Part shown: piece by piece, positions 45,387-53,563 of the stretch | How the letters are laid out: every line of letters begins with the position of its first letter | Numbering within the stretch: position 1 is the first letter of the stretch | DNA from: Duganella lactea | GTDB taxonomy: Bacteria > Pseudomonadota > Gammaproteobacteria > Burkholderiales > Burkholderiaceae_D | Direction of reading: 5' to 3' | Assembly: GCF_009857505.1 (NCBI RefSeq) | Contig: NZ_WWCP01000002.1 | Coordinates: forward strand, 248,001 to 312,000 | Length of the DNA: 64,000 nt | Translations under genes and position numbers: made by a program | Notes under the pieces: generated by a model | Told to the model about the DNA's origin: nothing | Databases searched by the model: none | Seen by the model: only the letters and a program-made list of their open reading frames with translations

Positions 45387-46612
45387 AATTCGCTCTCCGA
45401 AAACAGCCTCGGCTGCACGGCGCCGTTCGCATATACTGTGTCCATCACTGTCGTGGCCAGCGGCTCATCACCATCCCATCCATCCGGCCAAGTTTCCAGT
45501 GCGATCAGCTCGCGAATGCGCGCTTCCTCCTCGGCGTTGATCAGGTCGACCTCTGGCCTGCGCTGGACGCGCGCGGCGGCATTCACCTCAGCCTGGATGC
45601 TGAGGATGGTTTCAAGGCCCATGAGGCGCGCCTCGAACGTCAGCGGCCCCATCCGCTGAGGGTTGGCCGCCGCCTTGCCGCTTCTCAGGATCTCCAGGCC
45701 AGCCTTGCGTAGACGGTGCTGTGGTAGCCGCAGCTCTCGCCACAGCGGCTTGATGCGCTTCAGCGGTGCCAGGTAGGCCCAATGCGGGTTCGTCAGCAGG
45801 TTGTCGAGCGCCATGTCGCTGTCGACCAGCGGACACCCGGTACAGCCTGTGCGCGCGTTGATTTCTTCAGCCTCATCGCCACCGTAGGCTTCGGCGATCG
45901 CCGCCGTGCTCCAGTCGCCAAATTCAGCTTCCGGCGCCCAGTGGCGCAGCCATTCCCACACATGGCAGACGCGCCAGTGCAGTAGCGGCGCCAGAGTGGC
46001 GAGTCGGCCGCGCAGGCCTTTGGCCTCCGGCAGCACCTTCTGATACCAGCCCTGCCCGCACTCGGCGCCGTCCTTGCTACAGCTCATTTCGATGCGCTGG
46101 TCGCGGATAGCGCTCTCGCCCTGCCGCACGCCGGTGATCATCAGCACCTGGCCGTCCAGCTCGGCCAGGCGCTGCTCCAGCGCGTGCTGCATCGGGTCAA
46201 TCTTGATCTGGCGCGTGCACCAGCGCAGCGTGTTGTTATTCGGAGGTGGCACGCCACGGCCGAGAATGTAGACCATGAAGCGCTTGTCGAGAGGCGCCGT
46301 CACCACCTGCACGTCGATGCCGCGCTCGCGCAGCTCGTCCATGATCTGGTGGGCGGCGTGCGCCAGCGGCAGCAGCTCTTGTCGGGTATCGGCGTAAAAC
46401 ACCGTCAGGGTCTTGGGGCGTGGCACGCGGTCGGTGTCGAGCAGCCACATCACGAGCGTGAGCGTCGCGCTGCTGTCCTTACCGCCAGACCAGGCAATTC
46501 CCCAGTGATCGTGCGAGGCGCCGTAGGCGATCAGCGACTGCGCGGTCATTTCGATGGCGTCGGTCATTTGCAGGCGCCTGGCGCCGGCTGCGAAGATGTC
46601 GATCTGGTTCAT
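45383..46612 (-). CDS. DndC/PAPS-reductase-like enzyme with putative Fe-S cysteines
   Basis: The 409-residue protein has the ATP pyrophosphatase P-loop SGGKDSS (residues 42-48), then CTRQIKIDPMQ (Cys132). A Cys178/Cys185 pair and GCTGC (Cys257, Cys260) follow. The layout resembles DndC, which uses ATP and a 4Fe-4S cluster in DNA phosphorothioation. It also resembles other PAPS-reductase relatives that move sulfur. Phage homologues are usually of unknown function. No DndD, DndE or DndB partner is seen here. It sits between ninG and the C5 methyltransferase, so a role in DNA modification is plausible but not proven. Confidence 0.75.
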   Translation of the reverse strand: MNQIDIFAAGARRLQMTDAIEMTAQSLIAYGASHDHWGIAWSGGKDSSATLTLVMWLLDTDRVPRPKTLTVFYADTRQELLPLAHAAHQIMDELRERGIDVQVVTAPLDKRFMVYILGRGVPPPNNNTLRWCTRQIKIDPMQHALEQRLAELDGQVLMITGVRQGESAIRDQRIEMSCSKDGAECGQGWYQKVLPEAKGLRGRLATLAPLLHWRVCHVWEWLRHWAPEAEFGDWSTAAIAEAYGGDEAEEINARTGCTGCPLVDSDMALDNLLTNPHWAYLAPLKRIKPLWRELRLPQHRLRKAGLEILRSGKAAANPQRMGPLTFEARLMGLETILSIQAEVNAAARVQRRPEVDLINAEEEARIRELIALETWPDGWDGDEPLATTVMDTVYANGAVQPRLFSESEL

Positions 46613-46647
46613 GCTACGATTGCCTTCTCTGCCATTAGGAGGTGAAC

Positions 46648-46815
46648 ATGTGGACTTGCAAACGCTGCACGATCAACCTGAAGTTCCCCGAGTGCGAACC
46701 GGCAATCGACCATTTCGGCGTCTACTTCCTCTGCCCTCGATGCGGCTATCGCAACAAGCTGGCCAACGCTGGTAAGCCGGGCGGCCCAGTCGAGTTGGTA
46801 CAAGTCGGCGAATAA
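46648..46815 (+). CDS. Small zinc-ribbon protein on the opposite strand (55 aa)
   Basis: The frame starts with ATG after a strong GGAGG ribosome site and encodes MWTCKRCTINLKFPE, then CEP, and a second pair CPRCGYRN. Four cysteines in two CxxC pairs suggest a zinc ribbon. It points rightward between two leftward genes, divergent from the DndC-like gene (35 bp apart). A leftward frame across it also ends with an ATGA overlap, so the strand is not beyond doubt. Confidence 0.6.
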   Translation: MWTCKRCTINLKFPECEPAIDHFGVYFLCPRCGYRNKLANAGKPGGPVELVQVGE

Positions 46816-46829
46816 ATTAAACAGCCGCG

Positions 46830-47267
46830 TCATGGTCGAGCTACCAGCGACAGCGCCACTGCGGTGCGCTTTGCCGACAAGCCGGCCAGCTTGCAACCAG
46901 CGGAAGTGACATGGAAGTACTGCAGTTGCAGCAGATGATTGCCAGCGAGAACGAATCCGGCTGCGGCCAGGCGCTCCAGTGATGCACGGTCGCGGCGGTT
47001 CACCAGATACTCGTTGCGGAAGCCCCAGCGCACTTGCGCATGGTGCGGCGTCGCGCCCAGCATGTGGTGCAGGATCTCCAGATCCTCCGGCAGCAGCGCG
47101 GCGGCGCGGTCGGTGGACTGGCAGGCCTCGCATTTGCCGTGCTGGGCAAGTTGTTTGGCGAAAGCCTTTTTGCCACAGGCGCAGCGCTTCGATTGGAGCA
47201 CTGGGGCGGGCTTTTCGTTGACGATGGCGCGGTGCTGGCGCTCCGGGCGGCTCAAGTCATTCATCAT
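46830..47267 (-). CDS. Phage protein with zinc site and DNA-binding-like half
   Basis: The 145-residue protein starts MMNDLSRPERQHRAIV, has a cysteine-rich region (CACGKK, then CEACQ) and a C-terminal winged-helix-like part (LEILHHMLGATPHHAQVRWG). It starts after an AAGGAA ribosome site. No exact family is known to me. It may bind nucleic acid. Confidence 0.6.
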   Translation of the reverse strand: MMNDLSRPERQHRAIVNEKPAPVLQSKRCACGKKAFAKQLAQHGKCEACQSTDRAAALLPEDLEILHHMLGATPHHAQVRWGFRNEYLVNRRDRASLERLAAAGFVLAGNHLLQLQYFHVTSAGCKLAGLSAKRTAVALSLVARP

Positions 47268-47301
47268 GGTAACATTTCCTTTTGTTTAATATTGGGCAGC
47301 C

Positions 47302-47526
47302 ATGAAAAATCCAATCACGCATCGCGGATTCGTAATATGGGCGAAGCTTTGTGCGACGCAGGAGAATGGGGAAGATCGATTTCACTGCGAGGTAATCGTG
47401 CAAAGCAACGCCACAAGCCGAAGCGAAACTTTTGATTCGCAACCACCAGTACCGACGCAAGAGGAAGCGATTGAGCAAGGCCTGACATATGGGAAATGGC
47501 GCGTTGATCAGAAGCTCGACGGCTAA
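47302..47526 (+). CDS. Small hypothetical protein on the opposite strand (74 aa)
   Basis: The rightward frame starts MKNPITHRGFVIWAKLCATQ and continues FHCEVIVQSN, a pattern like small phage or CV_2116-like proteins, then a helix. It lies between two leftward genes, with weak ribosome site. It may be a separately expressed moron inside the early block. Confidence 0.55.
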   Translation: MKNPITHRGFVIWAKLCATQENGEDRFHCEVIVQSNATSRSETFDSQPPVPTQEEAIEQGLTYGKWRVDQKLDG

Positions 47527-47534
47527 TTCGCATG

Positions 47535-50500
47535 TCATGCAGCCACCATCCCTATCTCACGCTCGTGCGTGAAGTTGGCGCGGATCAGCGCTTCCGATAG
47601 TGGCGGGCAGACGCTGTTCCCGCACATGCGCACCTGGGCTGACTTCGTCAGCGGCACGCGCGGCAGCAGCAGTGGATCGCCGGCGGCTTGCTCACCATCC
47701 TTGAACAGCACCGCCGGGTCGGGGATTTCTTTGATGACGTAGTCGGCCGGGAAGCCTTGGGCGCGGTACAGCTCGGGCGGCTCCAGCATGCGCAAGCCGA
47801 TATCGACAATCTGGTAGTCGATACCTTCGATGGTCACCAGGCCGTAACGATCCTTGGTGGTGACGGTGTGTAGCGGCTCTTCGAGGCGCGGGTCTTGGTC
47901 GGTGCCGTAGTACTTCACCAGAAAGGCGCGGACCTCGGCGTGATGCTGACCGCCGGCGCTGACCGTGTGCAGCGGCTCATCCATGCCGGCCGTGCTGCTG
48001 GTGCCGCGCAACTTGACGAGGCTACTGGCCACCAGTGCCGATTTTCCACCGCCGCCGGCCATCACCGTGCCCAGCGGCGCGTCGGCGGCGTGACCTGTGC
48101 TTTGACCCATGTCGCGCTGAATGTGCGCAGTCACGATGCCCAACGCGTGCGGGCAGCCTGCTGGATTCTCTTTCGGTCCGGCGGTGATTGTCGGCAGCGG
48201 ATCGGCCATATCACTGCCGGTGGCGCCGGTGCGGAACTTGGTGATGTGCGCAACTGCGATAGCCTGATTTCCGCCGCTCGCCGTAACCGTGTTCAAGGGA
48301 ACCGTCACGGATTTGGCGCCCTGCCCCCATCGCTTAACTCCCGACGGCGACACCTCGCCGTGAGCGGCATCGACCATTACGGCCGTAACTAACGCGGTGT
48401 CGCCCTTTGCGGTGATCGTGGCGGCCGGCTCATCGGCGCCGCGCGGTCGGCTTTCACCAGCGCGGCCACCGACGCCCACCAAGGTGGCCGACACGGCGCT
48501 AAAGTGGCCGCCCGGCACCTGGGCGCAGATCGTGCGCAGCGGCTCGTCAATGGGCATCACTCGCTGATTACTGGCATTGGCGTGCTCGTTCAGAAACGCC
48601 GTCACCAGCGCCGCCTTTGCGCTGCCAGCTACCACAGTGCCGAGCGGCTTCTCGATGTCGAGCGTGCGAGGTTCTTGAGCGGCTGAAAGCTGAAAGACCT
48701 GCTCCTCCTCGCCGCACGCAGGGCATTCTGCCGGCGCAAGCCCGCCAGCGCCTGTGGCGTGTTTGTCCTCGAAGACTTCGCTGCAGGCGCCGCACTTGTA
48801 GCGCGCCTGCCGCTCCCCGTAGCCAACCTGCACCATGGTGGCGGTGGCCAGCGCTTTCTCACCGCGCTGCGCGCCGGTGATGGTACGGAACGGCTCGTGT
48901 ACCGATTCGCTGCGGTCAGCACCTTGGTGCGTAACCGGGACTATGCTCGGCACGACGACGGCACGGTGGTTCTCCGTGGTCATGGTGCCGAATGGCTGGT
49001 CGGCCGACACCGGTTTGCCGGAATAGATCGGACCGCCCTGCCCCACGATGAATGGCGACGCCGAGTCCACCACGTAGCGCATGATGCCTTTGGCGATGCG
49101 GCGCAGCGTCGCGTCAGCCAAAGGGCGCTTGCGCTCAAAGATGCTTGGGCATGGAATGGACCAGTCGATGCACTCGGCGGCCGTCCGCCACGGTGCCAGC
49201 TTGCCGGCGATGACGGCCGGCGACGTGGGCGCGCCGTTGGTGGCTTCAGGCCACTGGATCGGCAGACCGTCGCGGCGCGCTATCATGAACAGCCGTTTGC
49301 GGATCGTTGGAGTGCCGTAGTCGCAGGCGCGCAGCTCGCGGAACTCCACGATGTAGCCCAGGCCCTTCACCAGCGCCTCGCGCGGCACGCTCTCGCCCAG
49401 CACGTCGCAAATCTCTTCCAGATCCGGATGGTCTGCTGGAATGCCGGTCGACAGCGCGGCCTTAAACGCTTCGAACAGACGCCCCTTGAATTCGGGATCG
49501 GGATACATGTTGCCGTCGGCGCCGACCTTGAGCGGGCCCCAAGTCCGGAACTCTTCGACGTTTTCCAGCAGGATCGCGCGCGGCTTGGTCAGATAGCCCC
49601 AGCGCAAGCCGACCCATGCGAGGCCACGGATGTTCTTGTTGACGGGTGTGCCGCCCTTCGCCTTACTGAAGTGCTTGCAGTTGTGGACAATAATGCCCTC
49701 AACCACGTAGCTTTCGTCTTCCTCCACACCGATGTTGAATACCTCTGCTGATTCGCTGGCGGCGGACTGTTCGCGGACCGGGCACCATTCGATTTCATCT
49801 TCGATGTACGTCTGGGTGTGCTCGGCGTGCACTGCGTGGCGCCACCGCACTTTGAACAGGTCGCGTGCATTGACTTCACGCCCCTGGATAACGTTGGAAT
49901 TCGGTCGGCAATAAACCGCAACGGTTTTACCCAGGCTATTGGCCAACGCCTTGATGCCGAAAGCAAGCGACTTGGACACGGTATGCGCTTCGACAAAATC
50001 ATCGAACTTATGCCCGTCGGCGCTCAGATACCCTTCCAGCAGGGCCTCGCGAGCAGCGCGCGACAGACCGAGCGCCCATGCCGGAACGCCTTTCGCTTCC
50101 GCACGATGGCCAAAGTGTTCACGCAGCCACTCAACCAGGCCCCGATGATTGGTGGTGAACTGATACGCGGTGCTGGTGGTGCGCTCATGCCATTCCAGTT
50201 CGTTGGAGCCAGCGCGGCCGCCGGCGCGCGGCCAGCGATTAAGCAAAGGGCGAAGGCGCTCGATTTCATGCTTCCCACATGTGATCACCAATTCGGCCCG
50301 GGTATCGGTCAGGCGCGTCCAACCATCACCCAGATAGCGACCGGCCAGCCAAAGCAACTCGTCAGAAATATCGATGCCGCGACCAGCCACTCCCGGCACG
50401 ACAGATTCAGGGAATTTGCACGGCGCCGCCCAATACAGACCTTTTTGCACCGCCGATGCCGGCATCCATTCCGGCGCACTTAACGCGTGGTCGTAGCTGC

Positions 50501-51002
50501 GCCGCTCGTTATTCCATGTGCGGAACTGTGCCCGGGCATAAATCGGGTGCTCAGGGCTGACCAGTAGACCAGGATGGCCGTGCCCACGGATTTCGATCAG
50601 CGGCCGGACGGCTGAAGAGCATTCCGTCACCGCGCGCCAACGCAACTTATGAGTCAGCACCATGTCTCCGACCTTGATCGTTTCGATAGCGCGGTAGCCT
50701 TTGCTGGTCAGCACCAGGGTGCCAGCCGGGAAGCAGTCAGGACTTAGCCAAACCAGCGCCACCGGCTGGTTGTTGGTGACTTTGATGGGGTCGACGTCCC
50801 AAACGCTCTCGCACAGATGCTTCGTGTGAGGGTGATTGATGGCATGCATAGCCAGCGCCTCGGGATCGTGATTGATCGCGATATCGACCGGGCGGCCGAA
50901 CGCGGCCTCAAGGCCGGTACTGGTGCCGCCTCCACCAGCGAAGTTGTCGATGATGAGCTCGTGCGGGAACGGCAGTTCGAATGTGATGGCGTCGCGCTTC
51001 AT
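47535..51002 (-). CDS. C5-cytosine DNA methyltransferase interrupted by an intein
   Basis: The 1155-residue precursor is a Dcm-type methyltransferase. Motif I is DNFAGGGGTSTG (residues 19-30), motif IV is SPD then CKHFSKAKGG, motif VI is ENVEEF, motif VIII is RKRLFMIARRDG, and the late motifs are YRAQGFPADY and CGNSVCPPLSEA. A 352-residue intein (90-441) sits exactly before the catalytic cysteine (Cys442). After splicing the enzyme has about 803 residues. The C-terminal half carries about ten degenerate xPLxTVTAxxxxALV units (residues 668-1056) and a zinc ribbon (CGAC, then CPAC near 737-763). It should methylate cytosine in phage or host DNA. Confidence 0.9.
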   Translation of the reverse strand: MKRDAITFELPFPHELIIDNFAGGGGTSTGLEAAFGRPVDIAINHDPEALAMHAINHPHTKHLCESVWDVDPIKVTNNQPVALVWLSPDCFPAGTLVLTSKGYRAIETIKVGDMVLTHKLRWRAVTECSSAVRPLIEIRGHGHPGLLVSPEHPIYARAQFRTWNNERRSYDHALSAPEWMPASAVQKGLYWAAPCKFPESVVPGVAGRGIDISDELLWLAGRYLGDGWTRLTDTRAELVITCGKHEIERLRPLLNRWPRAGGRAGSNELEWHERTTSTAYQFTTNHRGLVEWLREHFGHRAEAKGVPAWALGLSRAAREALLEGYLSADGHKFDDFVEAHTVSKSLAFGIKALANSLGKTVAVYCRPNSNVIQGREVNARDLFKVRWRHAVHAEHTQTYIEDEIEWCPVREQSAASESAEVFNIGVEEDESYVVEGIIVHNCKHFSKAKGGTPVNKNIRGLAWVGLRWGYLTKPRAILLENVEEFRTWGPLKVGADGNMYPDPEFKGRLFEAFKAALSTGIPADHPDLEEICDVLGESVPREALVKGLGYIVEFRELRACDYGTPTIRKRLFMIARRDGLPIQWPEATNGAPTSPAVIAGKLAPWRTAAECIDWSIPCPSIFERKRPLADATLRRIAKGIMRYVVDSASPFIVGQGGPIYSGKPVSADQPFGTMTTENHRAVVVPSIVPVTHQGADRSESVHEPFRTITGAQRGEKALATATMVQVGYGERQARYKCGACSEVFEDKHATGAGGLAPAECPACGEEEQVFQLSAAQEPRTLDIEKPLGTVVAGSAKAALVTAFLNEHANASNQRVMPIDEPLRTICAQVPGGHFSAVSATLVGVGGRAGESRPRGADEPAATITAKGDTALVTAVMVDAAHGEVSPSGVKRWGQGAKSVTVPLNTVTASGGNQAIAVAHITKFRTGATGSDMADPLPTITAGPKENPAGCPHALGIVTAHIQRDMGQSTGHAADAPLGTVMAGGGGKSALVASSLVKLRGTSSTAGMDEPLHTVSAGGQHHAEVRAFLVKYYGTDQDPRLEEPLHTVTTKDRYGLVTIEGIDYQIVDIGLRMLEPPELYRAQGFPADYVIKEIPDPAVLFKDGEQAAGDPLLLPRVPLTKSAQVRMCGNSVCPPLSEALIRANFTHEREIGMVAA
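49680..50735 (-). mobile_element. LAGLIDADG intein in the methyltransferase
   Basis: The in-frame insertion runs from Cys90 to Asn441. The N-terminal splicing block starts CFPAGTLVLTSKGYRAIETI, block B is VSPEHPIY, and the C-terminal block ends VVEGIIVHN directly before the extein cysteine. Two LAGLIDADG-like helices, LAGRYLGDG (219-227) and LEGYLSADG (322-330), show a homing endonuclease inside. The Hint parts and the terminal His-Asn are intact, so splicing is likely. Confidence 0.9.
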
Positions 51003-51208
51003 GGCTGGCCAGCCTTCGCATTCAGATTATCGGCGGCGCCGCGCAGATCCTGGCGCGCGCGGTACTCGGCGCGCTGGGCGTCGCGATCAGCTTTTTGCGC
51101 CAGGTGCGCACGGTCTTTTTCGCGCCAATCGCCTAATTTGCGCAAGGCGGTGGCCTCCGGCGTGCCAGGCTGTGCTGGCGCCGGTCCTTGTTGTAGAATC
51201 GTGGACAT
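50999..51208 (-). CDS. Small charged protein before the methyltransferase (69 aa)
   Basis: The frame from ATG 51208 (MSTILQQGPAPAQPG) encodes a 69-residue helical, Ala/Arg-rich protein (EKDRAHLAQKADRDAQRAEY). Its stop overlaps the methyltransferase start (ATGA), and an AGAGGA site precedes it. The role is unknown, perhaps a partner of the methyltransferase. Confidence 0.6.
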   Translation of the reverse strand: MSTILQQGPAPAQPGTPEATALRKLGDWREKDRAHLAQKADRDAQRAEYRARQDLRGAADNLNAKAGQP

Positions 51209-51255
51209 GGATTTCCTCTGGTAGTTGAACGGGCTGCGCTCCAACGCAGCCTTTT

Positions 51256-51402
51256 CTATTTCTGCTGCTGTTTTTCGAGTTCGCGCAGCATCTGCTCGTA
51301 GTGCTCCCGTGCCCGGTGCTTCTCGCGCGTCATGACGTGCGCCGGCTCGACGGCCATTGGCTCGTCGTCTGCGTCGGGCTGCTGCTGATGCTGCGTCGTC
51401 AT
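51256..51402 (-). CDS. Tiny helical protein (48 aa)
   Basis: A 48-residue frame starts MTTQHQQQPDADDEPMA and ends in a charged helix (REHYEQMLRELEKQQQK). Its ATG overlaps the stop of the HTH gene upstream. It is shorter than most gene finders accept, but the tiling and codon use support it. Confidence 0.55.
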   Translation of the reverse strand: MTTQHQQQPDADDEPMAVEPAHVMTREKHRAREHYEQMLRELEKQQQK

Positions 51403-51647
51403 GGATTCAGAGCCCCGCCAGCCAGAAAGTTGCGGATAGCCTTCACGGTGAAGTTGTACTTCTCGTGGGCCTTCAGGATCATGCTGTCGCCGAATGGAAT
51501 CTTGTCGTGACGGATTTTGCTGATGACCGGCGGCGCCACGTCGAAGGCGCGGGCCAGCGCGGCGTCGTTCGGCAGCTTCAGTTGCGCGGCCAGGTGGTTG
51601 AGCAGGTGTGCGGCGGCGCCAGGCGCCTGTTGCGGTAATTTGGACAT
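51399..51647 (-). CDS. XRE-like helix-turn-helix protein
   Basis: The 82-residue protein from ATG 51647 (MSKLPQQAPGAAAHLLNH) has an HTH pattern (LPNDAALARAFDVAPPVISK), close to Cro/CI-type regulators. A GGAG site precedes the start. It is probably an additional regulator in the leftward early operon. Confidence 0.7.
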   Translation of the reverse strand: MSKLPQQAPGAAAHLLNHLAAQLKLPNDAALARAFDVAPPVISKIRHDKIPFGDSMILKAHEKYNFTVKAIRNFLAGGALNP

Positions 51648-51700
51648 TGGTTTCTCCATCGTGTTATTCGCCGCGCGCGACGGGGCGCGGCATCCCGTAT

Positions 51701-52462
51701 TCACAAAGCGATTTCTGCCAGAACGGAATCAACCCACTTCACCTGCTGGATCGGCGTGCCGTTGCCATGCGCCTTGCCGGTGTCGAGCACGACAGCGTGC
51801 TGGCGCCCCTTCTCGGTCGGAACCCAGTGGCCGCCGATGTACTCTTGCAGGCCGGCATCGGCCAGGCGGCGATTAAATGTGATGGCGCTTTGGCAGAAGC
51901 GCTTGCCCAGCTCGGTCGGCGTGAAGCAGATTTGCTGGGAAGGTGTTGGCAGATGCGAATGGCCGGCCATGGCCAAGAGGTTGACGCCAGTCTGCGCGGC
52001 GGCGATCTGGTTGGCGCTGATCACGGCCGCGTTCTTGTCGATGCCGCAGGCGCGCAGCGCGCGAAGCACTGGCGGGATCATGGCGGCGGCTTCCAGCACT
52101 GGCGGCTTTGGCGCCCTGGTTTTGCTTGGTGCTGGCGCGAGCTTGCCGGTGGCGACCGCATCGAAAGTGCGGATCACCTGTAGGTGGAACTTCGGGCTGA
52201 TCCACATCGCGTAGGCGTAGACCAGCTCCTTGCTGACGAACGTGCCGGGCGAGCGGCCGCCGTTGATGGTCACTATGGGATTCCCCATACCGCCCTGCTC
52301 CTCGGCTAATTCCTCGACAAGCGCGCCGGTGGAATCGAGGCGCAAGAATTGCGCGGGCTGGTGGCGCGCTTCGGCGCCGGCCGCCTTGTGTAAATCGTTC
52401 AGGGAGAAGCGGTCATGTTCATCAGTGCGAATTTGCACGTCAGCGATCATCAGGTGGTTCAT
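51701..52462 (-). CDS. KilA-N domain protein
   Basis: The 253-residue protein starts MNHLMIADVQIRTDEHDRFS and contains the KilA-N region (SLNDLHKAAGAEARHQPAQF, then ELVYAYAMWISPKFHLQVIR) to about residue 110. The C-terminal half (FTPTELGKRF, then RLADAGLQEYIGGHWVPTEKG) is like the phage antirepressor/regulatory domains. KilA-N proteins bind DNA and act as antirepressors or growth inhibitors. I chose the ATG at 52462 after an AAAGGA site. Its position in the early operon after Cro fits an antirepressor role. Confidence 0.8.
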   Translation of the reverse strand: MNHLMIADVQIRTDEHDRFSLNDLHKAAGAEARHQPAQFLRLDSTGALVEELAEEQGGMGNPIVTINGGRSPGTFVSKELVYAYAMWISPKFHLQVIRTFDAVATGKLAPAPSKTRAPKPPVLEAAAMIPPVLRALRACGIDKNAAVISANQIAAAQTGVNLLAMAGHSHLPTPSQQICFTPTELGKRFCQSAITFNRRLADAGLQEYIGGHWVPTEKGRQHAVVLDTGKAHGNGTPIQQVKWVDSVLAEIAL

Positions 52463-52511
52463 CGGTTCGTCCTTTCTTGGTGCGGCGGTTGGAGCGCAGC
52501 GAGCCATCAAT

Positions 52512-52799
52512 TCACGAGCGCATCGGGCGCAGCGCACCGCGGGAAACACGACGCACACCCTGACCTGGGAACGAGAAGGCCCGGCGCAGGCCTGCACCGG
52601 CCCCTTCTTGCCGCCCTGGGAAGCGGTTAATCTGCTGGTGCGCTGTCGCGATGCGAATGCCGGCTTGGCGCAGGAACGCGCTGACGCTGGTATCGCTGGC
52701 GTGGCAGTGACTTTGCAGGGTGGCATGCTCTTCGTCGCCGAGGTACACCTTGACGACGTTCAAGCGGGGATTGGGCTTTCGGTTATTGGCGGTGTTCAT
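52512..52799 (-). CDS. Small ribbon-helix-helix-like protein
   Basis: The 95-residue protein has LNVVKVYLGDEEHATLQSHC followed by a helix (SVSAFLRQAGIRIA), the general pattern of ribbon-helix-helix regulators or MobC-like proteins. The last third is basic and low in complexity. Function is unknown. Confidence 0.5.
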   Translation of the reverse strand: MNTANNRKPNPRLNVVKVYLGDEEHATLQSHCHASDTSVSAFLRQAGIRIATAHQQINRFPGRQEGAGAGLRRAFSFPGQGVRRVSRGALRPMRS

Positions 52800-52878
52800 G
52801 GTTTTTCCTATTAAAAGTGATTCAGGCTTTCAAGTGATGCGGATGATTCTGGTGGTGCGATTTGCTGGAGTGGCGCCG

Positions 52879-53220
52879 TCAGCCAGGCATGCCGGATGCG
52901 GTGGCGCCGGTGGCGGGCTCGACACCCATGAAGCTGCGGAACAGGCGGTTGTGCTTCCTGCGGTCTTCGGCGGCAGCCTGTCGCTCAGCGCGGATCTCGC
53001 AAATCAGGTTGCGCACCTCGTCGATCAGTTCAGCGGTGCCGGCCGGGGCGGCCAGTTCAGCAACCAGTTCGCCGACCACAGGCGCCGGGCCCCGCACGGC
53101 ATCTGCGAACGCCAGCAGCACCGTGGCGGCGGCGCCAGCGACGACGGCGGGTTCAGCGCTATCGGTGTCCAGGTTGAAAACGGCCAGCAGCGTGGCGGTC
53201 AGGGCTTCATGGTTGCTCAT
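52879..53220 (-). CDS. Hypothetical helical protein (113 aa)
   Basis: The protein from ATG 53220 (MSNHEALTATLLAVFNL) is Ala-rich and helical, with a charged C-terminal coiled part (EVRNLICEIRAERQAAAEDR). No family is recognised. It is in the leftward early operon. Confidence 0.55.
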   Translation of the reverse strand: MSNHEALTATLLAVFNLDTDSAEPAVVAGAAATVLLAFADAVRGPAPVVGELVAELAAPAGTAELIDEVRNLICEIRAERQAAAEDRRKHNRLFRSFMGVEPATGATASGMPG

Positions 53221-53305
53221 CAGGCTTCCTTTCAAATATTCGGGCGGGAGATTCCCATCGTGTTAAATTGCTATTCCCCAACAACAATTTACGAAGGGAT
53301 CTCCC

Positions 53306-53563
53306 ATGGCAGACGACACTATTTCGTACAAGGTCCAACTTCAAATCGACGACAAGCCAACATCATTCTGGCCACTGAAGGCCCCGACACCATGCGTCGG
53401 AGACCTCATCACGTATGCAGATGGTCGAGTAGCAGAAGTTCAGTCGCGGCTATGGGACATCCAAGAAATGCCCGGCCTGACGATCTACATGCTCACGATC
53501 CGGGCTCGCACTCGACCAGGCGTTCAACCTGGACGAACTTCGGTAGAGCCGCTTCGAATTTGA
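53306..53563 (+). CDS. Small hypothetical protein on the opposite strand (85 aa)
   Basis: The rightward frame starts MADDTISYKVQLQIDDKPTS after a GAAGGGA site. The beta-rich sequence contains VGDLITYADGRVAEVQSR, like small single-domain phage proteins. Its end overlaps the convergent gene by 71 bp. Base composition is more AT-rich than its neighbours, so it is probably a late arrival. Confidence 0.5.
   Translation: MADDTISYKVQLQIDDKPTSFWPLKAPTPCVGDLITYADGRVAEVQSRLWDIQEMPGLTIYMLTIRARTRPGVQPGRTSVEPLRI

Noticed and set aside
46609-47133. Leftward frame across the 46648-46815 gene
   Set aside because: Its last 73 codons end with an ATGA overlap to the DndC-like gene, which is attractive. The rightward frame, however, has a much stronger ribosome site and a clear zinc ribbon. 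The long 5' part is a shadow of the 46830-47267 gene.
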